From Paracoccus hibiscisoli (GTDB lineage Bacteria; Pseudomonadota; Alphaproteobacteria; Rhodobacterales; Rhodobacteraceae), in assembly GCF_005048265.1 (NCBI RefSeq), contig NZ_SUNH01000011.1, forward strand, positions 1-64,000: DNA of 64,000 nt, written 5' to 3'. The first letter of the stretch is position 1. Each line of letters opens with the position of its first letter. Shown here piece after piece: positions 17,844-27,225 of this stretch. The notes beneath the pieces were generated by a model, which worked only from the letters and a program-made list of their open reading frames with translations, was not told the origin of the DNA and ran no database searches. Position numbers and translations under genes: made by a program.

Positions 17844-18530
17844 TTAAGCCTTGCGGGCAGGGCTGTCGGGCAGGGGGGTGGCGATGGTGCGGTCGCTCAG
17901 CGCGGCCTCCAGCGGGTCGGCGACGGCGGCGACGGCCAGGCGGATGTATTCGGCGCAGACCTCCTCCTCCGACAGGGGGCCCTGGGGGTCGAACCAGACC
18001 GGCACGCCCGACAGCATCGCCAGCAGGCCGTAAGCCGCCACGCGCGGATCGGCGCGGCGCATCACCCCTGCCGCCATGCCGTCGCGGATGATGGCGATCA
18101 GCGCATGTTCATAGCGGCGGCGCAGGTCGGTGACGCGCGCCAGGTTCGCGGGCTCAAGGCTGCGCAGTTCGGAATAGCAGATGAAGACCTCGCGCGGGCG
18201 GCGCATGTGATAGGTCAGGTGGAACCGCAGAAAGGTCAGGAAGCGCGCGAATGGCGGCGCATCGGCGGGCACGGCGCGGTGCAGGCAGGACAGCAGCTCC
18301 TCCATGTGGCGGCAGATCAGGTCGACCAGCACCTCCTGCTTGTTGGCGTAATGGCCATAGAGGGTGCTTTGCCCGATGCCGGCCTCGGCCGCCAGCAGGC
18401 GCAGGCCCATTCCTTCATAGCCGCGCTGATAGATCAGCTGCAGCCCGGCCGCGCGGATCTGCGACAAGGTGTCCTGGCGGCTGCGGCCCTCCTCGGCCCG
18501 GCTGCCTGTTTTCCGATCAATCGTTCGCAA
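17844..18530 (-). CDS. TetR-family regulator
   Basis: A 228-residue repressor. The HTH is RLLAAEAGIGQSTLYGHYAN-KQEVL, after a 40-residue leader rich in basic residues. The C-terminal ligand domain is of the type seen next to fatty-acid genes. It is divergent from the acyl-CoA synthetase. The interval between them holds a near-perfect palindrome overlapping a good promoter, so it probably represses the synthetase/TRAP operon. Confidence 0.82.
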   Translation of the reverse strand: MRTIDRKTGSRAEEGRSRQDTLSQIRAAGLQLIYQRGYEGMGLRLLAAEAGIGQSTLYGHYANKQEVLVDLICRHMEELLSCLHRAVPADAPPFARFLTFLRFHLTYHMRRPREVFICYSELRSLEPANLARVTDLRRRYEHALIAIIRDGMAAGVMRRADPRVAAYGLLAMLSGVPVWFDPQGPLSEEEVCAEYIRLAVAAVADPLEAALSDRTIATPLPDSPARKA

Positions 18531-18549
18531 AACGACCGCCTCTCCCTCA

Positions 18550-18565
18550 AATCATGGCCATTATT
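18550..18565. promoter_or_regulatory. Candidate TetR operator
   Basis: AATCATGGCCATTATT: a perfect 8-bp core ATGGCCAT with matching AAT/ATT flanks and one mismatched pair. It overlaps the start of the -35 box of the synthetase promoter and is 20 bases from the TetR start codon. Binding would block both directions. Not tested. Confidence 0.5.
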
Positions 18566-18592
18566 GACAGGATCGGGCGTGCTGTCTAGCAT
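18564..18592 (+). promoter_or_regulatory. Sigma70-type promoter of the acyl-CoA synthetase operon
   Basis: TTGACA (18564-18569), 17-base spacer, TAGCAT (18587-18592). A perfect -35 box, four of six -10 bases, and ideal spacing, about 90 bases before the coding start. The TetR palindrome overlaps its -35 box. Confidence 0.6.
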
Positions 18593-18681
18593 CCGACGAA
18601 CGAGTGATCGGCGCGAGGAGGCGCCGACGGTCAGGGGAGGCATGGGTTTTGGGGAGTGAACCTGCCTTGCAGGGGCGTGCG

Positions 18682-20367
18682 ATGACGCCGGAGGGTCTGT
18701 CGGCATTTCGCTGGCAGGTGCCCGCGCGGCTGAACATGGGCGTCTCGGTCTGCGACCACTGGTGCGACCGCGACCCCGCGCGCATCGCCATCCTGGAGAT
18801 CGACGAGGACGGGCGCGCGGTTGAGCACAGCTATCGCGATCTGGGCCGCCAGGCGGCGCGGCTGTCGCATGCGCTGAAGGCCCTGGGCGGGCTGGAGATG
18901 CGCCCGGGTGCACCCGGCCCCCGCATTGGCGTCATGCTGAAGCAATCGGTCGAGGCCGCAACCGCCCATATCGCCGCCTGGCGCATGGGCTGTGTGTCGC
19001 TGCCCCTGTCCACGCTGTTCGGCCCCGAGGCGCTGCGCCACCGCCTGCGCGATTCCGGCGCGGCGGCGCTGATCACCGATGCGCCCAGCCTGGACGTGCT
19101 GGCGCAGATCGCGGGTGATCTGCCGGATCTGCGGCTGGTGCTGTGCAAGGATCTGCCGGACGGGGCCGGGGCGCGGTTTCCGGGGCTGGTGCTGGAGGAT
19201 TACGACCGCGCGCTGGACGGGCGGCCCGTCCGGTTCGACCCCGCCGATACGGGGCCGGACGATCCCGCGGTGCTGATCTATACATCGGGGACCACCGGCA
19301 ACCCCAAAGGCGCGCTGCACGGTCACCGGGTGCTGCTGGGCCATCTGCCGGGGGTCGAGGTCAGCCACAACCTGCTGCCGCAGCCCGGCGACCGACTGTG
19401 GACCCCTGCCGATTGGGCCTGGATCGGCGGGTTGCTGGACGTGCTGATGCCGGGGCTGTTCCACGGCGTCACGGTCGTCGCCTGCCGGTTCCGCAAGTTC
19501 ACCGCCCGCGCAGCCCTGGACCTGATGCGCGACCACAACGTCCGCAACGCCTTCCTGCCGCCCACCGCGCTGAAGCTGATGCGGCTGGAACCCGACGCGG
19601 AGCGGTGGGGCCTGCAGATGCGCTCGGTCGCCAGCGGAGGAGAGCCTTTGGGCGCGGAGCTGCTGTCCTGGGGGCGACGGGTCTTCGGCACCACCATCAA
19701 TGAATTCTACGGCCAGACCGAATGCAACATGACCGTCTCGGCCTGCTGCGCGCTGGAGGAGCCTGCGCCCGGCGCGATGGGGCGGGCGGCGCCGGGCCAT
19801 CATGTCGCGGTCATCGACCGCGACACGGGCGCGGCCCTGCCACCCCTGACCGAGGGAGAGATCGCCGTGCTGTCCCCCGACCCGGTGATGTTCCTTGAAT
19901 ACTGGAACAACCCCGCGGCCACGGCGGCGAAATTCGTGGACGGCCCTGATGGCCGCTGGCTGCTGACCGGCGACCGGGGGATGGCCCATGCGGATGGGCG
20001 GCTGTCCTTTGTGGGGCGCGACGATGACGTGATCTCGTCCGCCGGCTATCGCATCGGTCCGGCCGAGATCGAGGATTGCCTGCTGCAGCATCCCGCCGTC
20101 CATCTGGCGGGCGTGGTGGGCCAGCCCGATCCGCTGCGCGGCCATGTCGTCGCGGCCTTCGTGACCCTGGCCCAGGGGCATGCCCCCGGCCCGGCCCTGG
20201 CCGAGGATATCGCCGCCCATGTCCGCGACCGGCTGGCGGCCTATGAATATCCGCGCGCGGTGCATTTCATCGACGCCATGCCGATGACCACCACCGGCAA
20301 GATCATCCGCGCCGAGCTGCGCCGGATGGCATCCGACATCGCCGCCCGGGCGCATGCCCATGCCTGA
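18682..20367 (+). CDS. Acyl-CoA synthetase (AMP-forming)
   Basis: A 561-residue ANL-superfamily ligase that activates a carboxylic acid to its CoA thioester. The AMP-binding motif is LIYTSGTTGNPKGALHGHRV, NEFYGQTECNMTVS marks the adenylate pocket, WLLTGDRGMAHADGRLSFVG is the hinge region, and TTTGKIIRAELR carries the catalytic Lys. It is closest in style to medium-chain/acetyl-type synthetases (LNMGVSVCDHWCDRDPARIA). Start 18682 follows AGGGG; a TTG ten codons upstream is possible. It is followed by a TRAP importer, so the imported acid may be its substrate. Confidence 0.85.
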   Translation: MTPEGLSAFRWQVPARLNMGVSVCDHWCDRDPARIAILEIDEDGRAVEHSYRDLGRQAARLSHALKALGGLEMRPGAPGPRIGVMLKQSVEAATAHIAAWRMGCVSLPLSTLFGPEALRHRLRDSGAAALITDAPSLDVLAQIAGDLPDLRLVLCKDLPDGAGARFPGLVLEDYDRALDGRPVRFDPADTGPDDPAVLIYTSGTTGNPKGALHGHRVLLGHLPGVEVSHNLLPQPGDRLWTPADWAWIGGLLDVLMPGLFHGVTVVACRFRKFTARAALDLMRDHNVRNAFLPPTALKLMRLEPDAERWGLQMRSVASGGEPLGAELLSWGRRVFGTTINEFYGQTECNMTVSACCALEEPAPGAMGRAAPGHHVAVIDRDTGAALPPLTEGEIAVLSPDPVMFLEYWNNPAATAAKFVDGPDGRWLLTGDRGMAHADGRLSFVGRDDDVISSAGYRIGPAEIEDCLLQHPAVHLAGVVGQPDPLRGHVVAAFVTLAQGHAPGPALAEDIAAHVRDRLAAYEYPRAVHFIDAMPMTTTGKIIRAELRRMASDIAARAHAHA

Positions 20368-20454
20368 CCGCGCATGCGCCGGGCAGGGCGGCCAGCCCCA
20401 ACGACATCTGGCAGGATGCCCCCCATCCTGCGCCCTGAGAGGAGGGAGACCCAA

Positions 20455-20967
20455 GTGCCGCTGATACGCGTGATCGATGGCCTGAACGAGATCGTGGGCC
20501 GCATCCTGTCGGTCGTGGCCCTGCTGTTTGCGGGCATCATCATCTATGATGTCTTCATGCGTTATGCCCTGGGTCAGCCGACCCGATGGGCCTTTGACGT
20601 CACCAAGCAGCTTTACGGGTTCTATTTCGTGATGCTGGGCGGCTATGCGCTGCGCCATCAGGCGCATGTGCGGGTCGACCTGGTGACCGCGCGCATGCGC
20701 CCCGCGCTGCGGCGGTGGGTCGAGCTGGCGGGCTATGCCATCTTCTTCTTTCCCTTTGCCTGGGTCTTCGCGCGCCGCAGCTGGGATTTCGCGATGACCT
20801 CCTGGCGGCAGGGAGAGCTGACCTATGGCGCGGTGCAGCTGCCGGTCTATCCGCTGAAGATGGCGATGTTCGTGGCCGCCTGCCTGCTGCTGATCCAGGG
20901 CGTCTCCGAGGCGCTGAAACTGGTCCTTGACCGCCCCAACCAGCCGGAGCGCCACGATGTCGGGTGA
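20455..20967 (+). CDS. TRAP transporter small permease (DctQ)
   Basis: A 170-residue four-span membrane protein of the DctQ family (VVALLFAGIIIYDVFMRYAL, PTRWAFDVTKQLYGFYFVML). The start is GTG at 20455, set by GGAGGGAGAC just before it. It overlaps the large permease start by 11 bases. It works with DctM and the periplasmic DctP downstream to import an organic acid using an ion gradient. Confidence 0.88.
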   Translation: MPLIRVIDGLNEIVGRILSVVALLFAGIIIYDVFMRYALGQPTRWAFDVTKQLYGFYFVMLGGYALRHQAHVRVDLVTARMRPALRRWVELAGYAIFFFPFAWVFARRSWDFAMTSWRQGELTYGAVQLPVYPLKMAMFVAACLLLIQGVSEALKLVLDRPNQPERHDVG

Positions 20968-22279
20968 AACGATCGCACTGATCATGTCGGGCCTGCTGCT
21001 GTTGGGCCTGTTCATGGGGCATCCGCTGGCCTTCGTGCTGGGCGGCACCGCCGTTCTAGGCGCGCTGATCGCGGGCAAGCCGATGGTGCTGGGCATCGTC
21101 ATCAACCGCATCTTTGGCGATGTGCTGGACAACTATGTCCTGATCGCCATCCCGCTGTTCGTGCTGATGGCGCGGTTTCTGTCCGACAGCGGCGTCACAG
21201 ACCGCATGTTCGAGGCGCTGCGCCACCTGATGAGCCGCGTGACCGGCGGGCTGGGCCTGGCGGTGGTGTTCATCTCGATCCTCTTGGCGGCGACGACGGG
21301 GATCATCGGCGCGTCGATCACGGTGATGGGCATGATGGCCCTGCGCCCGATGCTGCAATACGGATACGACAAGCGGCTGGCCACCGGGTTGATCGGGGCG
21401 TCGGGCTGTCTGGGCATCCTGATCCCGCCGTCGATCATGCTGATCCTGATGGCGTCCTATGCACCGGGCCTGTCGGTGGGACAGCTGTTCGCGGGGGCGA
21501 TGGTGCCGGGGCTGCTGCTGGGGGTGATGTATGCGCTGTATGTCGTGTTCATCGCCTGGCTGAAGCCCGATTGGGCGCCCAAGATCGCCGAGGCCGACCA
21601 GATCAGCCGCGGCGCCATGTGGAAGATGCTGATCATCGAGGCCGTGCCGCCGCTGATCCTGATCCTGGGCATTCTGGGCTCGCTGCTGGCGGGCATCGCC
21701 ACCGCGACCGAGGCCAGCGCCATCGGCGCGGTCCTGGCCCTGCTGATCGTCATCATGCGCGGGCGGTTCCAGTGGCGGACCTTCTATTCCGCGCTGCTGG
21801 AGACGGGCCGCACCAGCGCGATGATCCTGTTCATCGTGGTCGGCGCCACGGCCTTTACCGGCGTGTTCAACATCACCGGGGGCCTGCGCGCCAGCCAGGA
21901 CCTGATCCGCGGTCTGGCCGACGATCCCTATACCCTGATCGCGGTGATGCTGCTGGTGGTGTTCATCCTGGGGATGTTCCTGGATTGGACCGGCATCGTG
22001 CTGCTGTCATTCCCGATCTTCCTGCCGCTGGTCGCGGAGATGGGCGTCGATCCGCTGTGGTTCGTGATCCTGATGGCCGTCGTGCTGCAGACCAGCTTTC
22101 TGTCGCCACCCTTCGGCTATGCGCTGTTCTACATGCGCGCCATCGCCCCGCCGGATGTGTCCATTTCCGACATCATCGTGGGCGTGCTGCCCTTCATTGT
22201 CATGATCCTGATGATGTGCGCCGCGATGATCCTGTTCCCTGCCCTGGTCACCTGGCTGCCTCTGGCACTCTATGGCTGA
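20957..22279 (+). CDS. TRAP transporter large permease (DctM)
   Basis: A 440-residue membrane protein with about 12 spans. The DctM hallmarks are AIPLFVLMARFLSDSGVTDR, ATTGIIGASITVMGMMALRP, GASGCLGILIPPSIMLILMA and GIATATEASAIGAVLALL. Start 20957 lies inside the end of dctQ, giving translational coupling. It forms the ion-coupled import channel of the TRAP system. Confidence 0.92.
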   Translation: MSGETIALIMSGLLLLGLFMGHPLAFVLGGTAVLGALIAGKPMVLGIVINRIFGDVLDNYVLIAIPLFVLMARFLSDSGVTDRMFEALRHLMSRVTGGLGLAVVFISILLAATTGIIGASITVMGMMALRPMLQYGYDKRLATGLIGASGCLGILIPPSIMLILMASYAPGLSVGQLFAGAMVPGLLLGVMYALYVVFIAWLKPDWAPKIAEADQISRGAMWKMLIIEAVPPLILILGILGSLLAGIATATEASAIGAVLALLIVIMRGRFQWRTFYSALLETGRTSAMILFIVVGATAFTGVFNITGGLRASQDLIRGLADDPYTLIAVMLLVVFILGMFLDWTGIVLLSFPIFLPLVAEMGVDPLWFVILMAVVLQTSFLSPPFGYALFYMRAIAPPDVSISDIIVGVLPFIVMILMMCAAMILFPALVTWLPLALYG

Positions 22280-22312
22280 CCCGACCGCTTTTTTTCACGA
22301 GGAGGAGACCCC

Positions 22313-23398
22313 ATGAAGCATCTGATCACCACGGCCGCCCTGGCGATGGCCGCAGCCACCCCCGCCCTGTCCGAGACCTGGACCATGACCTCGACCTGGC
22401 CCTCCAGCCTCGAGCTGATCGAGATCGACAAGCATTGGGTCGACCTGGCCAACAAGCTGGTCGATGACGACAAGCTGACCATCGAATTCTATGACGGCGG
22501 CAGCCTGGTCCCCGCCGGAGAGGTGTTCGGCGCGGTCGAATCGGGCACCATCCAGGCGGGCGCCGACTGGCCGGGATATTGGGCGGGCCGCAACAGCGCC
22601 TTCTCGCCGCTGTCGACCACGGCCAGCCTGTTCAACGCGGTCGATTACGTCAACTGGATCCAGGAATGGGGTGGGGCGGACCTGTATAACGAGGTCTATG
22701 GCCAGTTCGGCATGGTCTATCTGCCTTACGGCGTGACCAACAACGAATCGGGTTTCCGCACCGTCAGCCAGCCGATCCGCACGCTGGACGACCTGCAGGG
22801 CCTGCGCCTGCGCCTGTCCGGCCTTGAGCAGGGCAAGCTGCTGGAGAAGCTGGGCGGCAACCAGGTCAGCATGGCCGGCGGAGAGATCTATCAGTCGCTG
22901 GAACGCGGCGTGATCGACGGGGCCGAATTCTCGACCCCCAACGTCGATTTCTCGGGCGGCTTCCAGCAGGTGACGCAATACTGGTCCACGCCGGGCTGGC
23001 ACCAGTCGTCGTCGGTCTTTGGCGTGATGATCAACAAGGGGTCCTGGGACGCGCTGGACGAGGAAACCCAGGAGCGGCTGAAGATCGCCGCCGACGCCAC
23101 CATGCTGTGGTCGCTGTCCTTCACCGAACGCCGCGCGACCGAGGCCTATGCCCAGTTCCAGGAGGCCGGGACCGAGATCACCCGCCTGGATGACGAGGCG
23201 CTGGAGCGTGTGCAGCAGCTGGCCAACGAGACCATCACCGAGGTCGCCTGCGAGAACCCGATGTCGGCCAAGGTCTATGCCAGCCAGCTGACCTATCTGC
23301 AGGAATACTCGACCTGGCGCGACGCCTCGGCGCCGTTCAACCTGGGCCGCACGCCGAACGGTCCCGACCTGGCCGCCATCCAGGCTTGCGCCGAGTGA
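22313..23398 (+). CDS. TRAP transporter solute-binding protein (DctP family)
   Basis: A 361-residue periplasmic binding protein. Signal peptide HLITTAALAMAAATPALS, mature start ETWTMTSTWPSSLELIEIDK. The family features LEKLGGNQVSMAGGEIYQSL and ERGVIDGAEF contain the conserved ligand-gate region. AGGAGGAG lies before the start. Ligand unknown: the neighbours (acyl-CoA synthetase, glycerate kinase) favour a hydroxy or carboxylic acid. The hairpin at 23405-23432 follows. Confidence 0.9.
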   Translation: MKHLITTAALAMAAATPALSETWTMTSTWPSSLELIEIDKHWVDLANKLVDDDKLTIEFYDGGSLVPAGEVFGAVESGTIQAGADWPGYWAGRNSAFSPLSTTASLFNAVDYVNWIQEWGGADLYNEVYGQFGMVYLPYGVTNNESGFRTVSQPIRTLDDLQGLRLRLSGLEQGKLLEKLGGNQVSMAGGEIYQSLERGVIDGAEFSTPNVDFSGGFQQVTQYWSTPGWHQSSSVFGVMINKGSWDALDEETQERLKIAADATMLWSLSFTERRATEAYAQFQEAGTEITRLDDEALERVQQLANETITEVACENPMSAKVYASQLTYLQEYSTWRDASAPFNLGRTPNGPDLAAIQACAE

Positions 23399-23404
23399 TC
23401 TGAC

Positions 23405-23432
23405 GGGGCATCCGGGACACCCCGGATGCCCC
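23405..23432 (+). terminator. Hairpin after dctP
   Basis: A perfect 12-bp stem GGGGCATCCGGG / CCCGGATGCCCC with a 4-base loop, 7 bases after the dctP stop. No T-run follows. It probably terminates or attenuates transcription before the glycerate kinase gene. Confidence 0.6.
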
Positions 23433-23478
23433 ACCCGTCCGGACCGTCACGGGGGCCCGGTGGACAGAGAGACATGAG

Positions 23479-24735
23479 ATGACGACCGATGAGGCACAGG
23501 CGCTTCTGCGCGCGATGTTCGACGCGGCGGTTGCGGCCGCGGACCCGGCCCGGGTGCTGGCCGACCATCTGCCGCCCCGGCCCAAGGGGCGCTGCATCGT
23601 GGTGGGCGCGGGCAAATCCGCCGCCGCCATGGCCGCCGCGCTGGAGGCCGCCTGGCCCGATGTCGACCTGTCGGGCGTCGTCGTCACGCGGCACGGCCAC
23701 AGCGTTCCCACGCAACGCATCACCGTCCGCGAGGCGTCCCACCCCACCCCCGACGCCGCATCCGAGGCCGCCGCCCGCGAGATCCTGGGGGTCGCGCGCG
23801 GGGCGGGGCCGGACGACCTTGTGCTGGCGCTGATCTCGGGCGGGGGGTCGGCGCTGATGGTTGCGCCCCGTGCGCCGCTGACCCTGGCCGACAAGATCGC
23901 GGTCAACCGGCTGTTGCTGCGGTCGGGTCTGACCATCGAGGACATGAACCGCATCCGCCGCCGCCTGTCCGACATCAAGGGCGGCGGTCTGGCGCGCGCG
24001 GCGCATCCGGCGCGTCTGGTGACGCTGGCCATCTCGGACGTGCCGGGCGACGATCCGGGGGCGATCGCCTCGGGGCCGACGGTGCCCGACCCCTCGGCGG
24101 GGGACGATCTGTCGGCGCTGGCCTCGCGACTTGGGCCGGACCTGCCGCAGGCGGCGCGCGATCTGCTGACCGCGCCGCCCGTGCCCGCCGACGGGTTCGA
24201 CACCGATTACCGCCTGATCGCCACGCCGCAGATGTCGCTGGAGGCCGCCGCCCGCGTGGCCCGCGACGCGGGCGTGACCCCCGTGCTGCTGGGCGACGCG
24301 CTGGAGGGTGAGGCGCGCGAGCTGGGCACCGTCATGGCGGGCATCGCCCGCGCGGTCGCGGCCCACGGCACCCCCGCGCCGGCCCCCGCCGTGCTGCTGT
24401 CGGGCGGAGAGACGACCGTGACCATCGGCACCGCCACGCCGGGCCGGGGCGGGCGCAACACCGCCTTTCTGCTGTCGCTGGCCCTGGGGCTGCGCGGCCA
24501 TCCCGGCATCCACGGGCTGGCGGGCGACACCGACGGCATCGACGGGACCGAGGATGCCGCAGGCGCCCTGATCGCCCCCGACACGCTGGCGCGCGCGCGC
24601 GAGGCCGGGCTGGACCCGCGCGCCGTGCTGGACGGTCACGACAGCTATGCGCTGTTCGAGGCCACGGACACGCTGATCCGCACCGGGCCGACGCTGACGA
24701 ATGTCAACGATTTCCGCGCCGTGCTGATCGCCTAG
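23479..24735 (+). CDS. Glycerate 2-kinase / hydroxypyruvate reductase-type (MOFRL) protein
   Basis: A 418-residue protein of the GckA/TtuD family. DUF4147 domain with IVVGAGKSAAAMAAALEAAW, LVLALISGGGSALMVAPRAP and LLRSGLTIEDMNRIRRRLSD-IKGGG. The MOFRL C-terminal domain is GLAGDTDGIDGTEDAAGALI. The family phosphorylates D-glycerate to 2-phosphoglycerate; older annotations call it TtuD hydroxypyruvate reductase. With the TRAP importer upstream and a TtuC-type dehydrogenase at 29668-30699, a role in tartrate or glycerate catabolism is plausible but inferred. Confidence 0.88.
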   Translation: MTTDEAQALLRAMFDAAVAAADPARVLADHLPPRPKGRCIVVGAGKSAAAMAAALEAAWPDVDLSGVVVTRHGHSVPTQRITVREASHPTPDAASEAAAREILGVARGAGPDDLVLALISGGGSALMVAPRAPLTLADKIAVNRLLLRSGLTIEDMNRIRRRLSDIKGGGLARAAHPARLVTLAISDVPGDDPGAIASGPTVPDPSAGDDLSALASRLGPDLPQAARDLLTAPPVPADGFDTDYRLIATPQMSLEAAARVARDAGVTPVLLGDALEGEARELGTVMAGIARAVAAHGTPAPAPAVLLSGGETTVTIGTATPGRGGRNTAFLLSLALGLRGHPGIHGLAGDTDGIDGTEDAAGALIAPDTLARAREAGLDPRAVLDGHDSYALFEATDTLIRTGPTLTNVNDFRAVLIA

Positions 24736-24829
24736 CGCCGCCGGGGGTTCTGCCGTCTGGCGTGGCAAAGCGGTGGAAAATGCTGCGCGAACCCGGGCAC
24801 AGTCGGTCCTGAACGATGAGGCATATTCG

Positions 24830-25696
24830 ATGACAGACCCCGGCAGCCGCCTTCTGGACAGCTTTTCCCTCGCGCCGCGTCCGATCACCCCCGACGACAT
24901 CCCCCAGCTGCACGAGCTGTCGGTCGCCGTCGGCTGGATGCACCGGGCCGAGGATTGGGCCGTGGCCCTGCGCTTGGGCGAGGGGATCTTTCTGGCCGAT
25001 GAGATCGGGCGTCCCTTCGGGTCGGCCATGTGGTTCCCGGTGTCGGACGACCTGGCGATGCTGGGCATGGTCATCACCACGCCGCGCCTGCAGGAACGGG
25101 GCGCGGGGCGGTGGATGATGGAACAGATCATGGCGCGCACCGGCGGGCGCGATCTGGCGCTGAACGCGACGCGGGCGGCGTTCCGGCTGTATCTGGCGCT
25201 TGGGTTTCAGCCGGGGCTGACCGTCTGGCAGCATCAGGGGATCGTGACCGCCGTGCCGGGCGCCGCGCCGCGCGTGCGCGCCATGCGCCCGGATGACCGC
25301 GACGCGATCCACGCGCTGGACACGCGCGCCTATACGACCCACCGCCGCGCTGCGCTGGACCTGTTCCTGGAGCAATCGGAGGGCAGCGTGATCGAGGAGG
25401 GCGGCCAGATCACCGGCTATGCCCTGTGCCGCCGGTTCGGGCGCGGCCATGTGGTGGGGCCGATCGTGGCCGCGACCCCACGCGATGCCGCCGCCCTGAC
25501 CGTGCCGCATCTGGCCGCCCATCAGGGCCGCTATCTGCGCATCGACACGCGCGAGACGCAGGGACCCTTCGTCGATCTGCTGAACGCCAGCGGGCTGACC
25601 GCGCGCGACACGGTGACCACGATGACGCTTGGCCGCCCGCGCCCGGTCGATCCGCAGGCGCATGTCTTTGCGCTGGCGATCCAGGCGATCGGCTAG
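24830..25696 (+). CDS. GNAT-family N-acetyltransferase, two-domain
   Basis: A 288-residue protein with an N-terminal GNAT domain (PRPITPDDIPQLHELSVAVG, then the acetyl-CoA loop LQERGAGRWMMEQIMART and ALNATRAAFRLYLALGFQPG). A second degenerate GNAT-like half starts at RVRAMRPDDRDAIHALDTRA. This layout matches double-domain acetyltransferases of unknown substrate. Start 24830 is chosen by homology to the first strand; the ribosome site is weak. Its stop overlaps the convergent oxidoreductase gene by 4 bases. Confidence 0.75.
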   Translation: MTDPGSRLLDSFSLAPRPITPDDIPQLHELSVAVGWMHRAEDWAVALRLGEGIFLADEIGRPFGSAMWFPVSDDLAMLGMVITTPRLQERGAGRWMMEQIMARTGGRDLALNATRAAFRLYLALGFQPGLTVWQHQGIVTAVPGAAPRVRAMRPDDRDAIHALDTRAYTTHRRAALDLFLEQSEGSVIEEGGQITGYALCRRFGRGHVVGPIVAATPRDAAALTVPHLAAHQGRYLRIDTRETQGPFVDLLNASGLTARDTVTTMTLGRPRPVDPQAHVFALAIQAIG

Positions 25697-27012
25697 AACT
25701 CCGAGACCTTGCCCCAGCTGCCGCGCGCAAAGCGGTCGGGGTGGTATTCCGTGGGGTCCAGCACGGGCCGCGTGCCGGTGACCATGTCGGCGATCATCTC
25801 TCCGGCGCCGGGACCGATGCCGAAGCCGTGGCCGCTGAACCCCGCGGCCAGCACCATCCCCGGCACGCGCGTCTCTCCGATGGCGGGGACGCCGTCGGGC
25901 GTGCTGTCGATATAGCCCGCCCAGGTCGCCTGCACGCGCGCGCCCGCCATGGCGGGGATCAGCTCTTCGGCGCGGGCGCGGATGCGGCGCAGGGCGCGCG
26001 GGTCGGGGGCGGGGTCCAGGATGCGCATCCGCTCCATCGGGGTGGGGGCGTCCAGGCGCCAACGGCGCCGCGTCTCGTGGCCCGCGCGCCATCCCTGTGC
26101 GCCCCCGGGCCGCAGGATGCGCCAGCGTTTGACGAACATCGGCAGGAAATGGCGCGCATGGGCGATCTGCTGGGGCGTCGGATCGACCCGCGCCGCCCCC
26201 GATATGGCCAGCGCATAGCCCCCGTCGCCGCGCCGCGTGACCGACACGCGCCCCGTGTGCAGCGCATCCGGCCCCGCGATGCCGGGCGCGACCGACAGGA
26301 TCGACGACCGGACCGAGGCCTGCGGAAACGCCACCCCCAGCTGATGACAGAAGGACGAGGCCCAGGCCCCGCCCGCCATGACCACGGTGGTCGTGGCGAT
26401 GGTGCCATGTTCGGTGACCACGCCCGACACGCGCCCGCCCGACAGCTCCAGCCCGCGGGCGGCGCACATCTGATGCACGGTGCCGCCCGCCGCCATGATG
26501 CCGCGCGCGATGACCGGACAGGCGCGCGCGGGGTCCGCCACCCCGTCATCGGGCGAAAAGACGCCCCCCCGCCACGCGCGGCCGGTGGCCAGCCCGCGTT
26601 CGGTGGCCTGGGCGCTGTCCAGCATATGTGTGGTGACGCCCATGCCGCGCGCCATGTCGCGCCAGCGGGACCAGCCCGCGATTTCGGCCTCGCTGTCGGA
26701 CAGATACAGCAACCCGCAGCGGCGAAAGCCGGGGTCCTCGCCGATGTCAGCGGCCATCGCCTGCCACAGGTCCAGGCTGCGCGTGGCCATGGGCAGCTCG
26801 CGCGCATCGCGGTTCTGCTGGCGGCACCAGCCCCAGTTGCGGCTGGATTGCTCCGCGCCGACGCGGCCCTTTTCGACCAGCGCGACGCGCACGCCCTTTC
26901 GGGCCAGGTAATAGGCGGTGGAACAGCCGACGATGCCGCCCCCGATCACCACCACATCGGCGGTCGCGGGCAGGTCGGGGGTGGTCTGGACGGTCATCAG
27001 GGGCGCGGGCAT
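25693..27012 (-). CDS. FAD-dependent amino-acid oxidoreductase (DadA-like)
   Basis: A 439-residue DAO-fold flavoprotein. The FAD-binding Rossmann motif is DVVVIGGGIVGCSTAYYLAR, with VALVEKGRVGAEQSSRNWGW, and the C-terminal FAD site is VLAAGFSGHGFGIGPGAGEM. Such enzymes oxidise D-amino acids, sarcosine-like secondary amines or related compounds. GGAGAG precedes the ATG. It is divergent from a truncated Lrp/AsnC gene, which was probably its regulator. Confidence 0.85.
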   Translation of the reverse strand: MPAPLMTVQTTPDLPATADVVVIGGGIVGCSTAYYLARKGVRVALVEKGRVGAEQSSRNWGWCRQQNRDARELPMATRSLDLWQAMAADIGEDPGFRRCGLLYLSDSEAEIAGWSRWRDMARGMGVTTHMLDSAQATERGLATGRAWRGGVFSPDDGVADPARACPVIARGIMAAGGTVHQMCAARGLELSGGRVSGVVTEHGTIATTTVVMAGGAWASSFCHQLGVAFPQASVRSSILSVAPGIAGPDALHTGRVSVTRRGDGGYALAISGAARVDPTPQQIAHARHFLPMFVKRWRILRPGGAQGWRAGHETRRRWRLDAPTPMERMRILDPAPDPRALRRIRARAEELIPAMAGARVQATWAGYIDSTPDGVPAIGETRVPGMVLAAGFSGHGFGIGPGAGEMIADMVTGTRPVLDPTEYHPDRFARGSWGKVSEF

Positions 27013-27225
27013 CGGTCTCTCCTATCGGGGTCCATTCTGGCGGACAATCCCCGCGGGATGTGCCGCTTTCGGGCGGGGCGCAGCATGTCGTGCCGTCCTG
27101 TGGCAGCCCTGCGGCAGCATTGGGCAGACAGGAAAAACCCCGCCAGATCGCGGCCGCCCGCGCCCCCGCCGATTGAGATCGCCGCAGATCCTGCTAGGAC
27201 TGGACCCGCCCAAGGGAGAGCCGCC

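Noticed and set aside
18631..21132. An 833-codon open frame on the minus strand
   Set aside because: Antisense to the acyl-CoA synthetase and DctQ genes, with no family motif and shadow-like composition.
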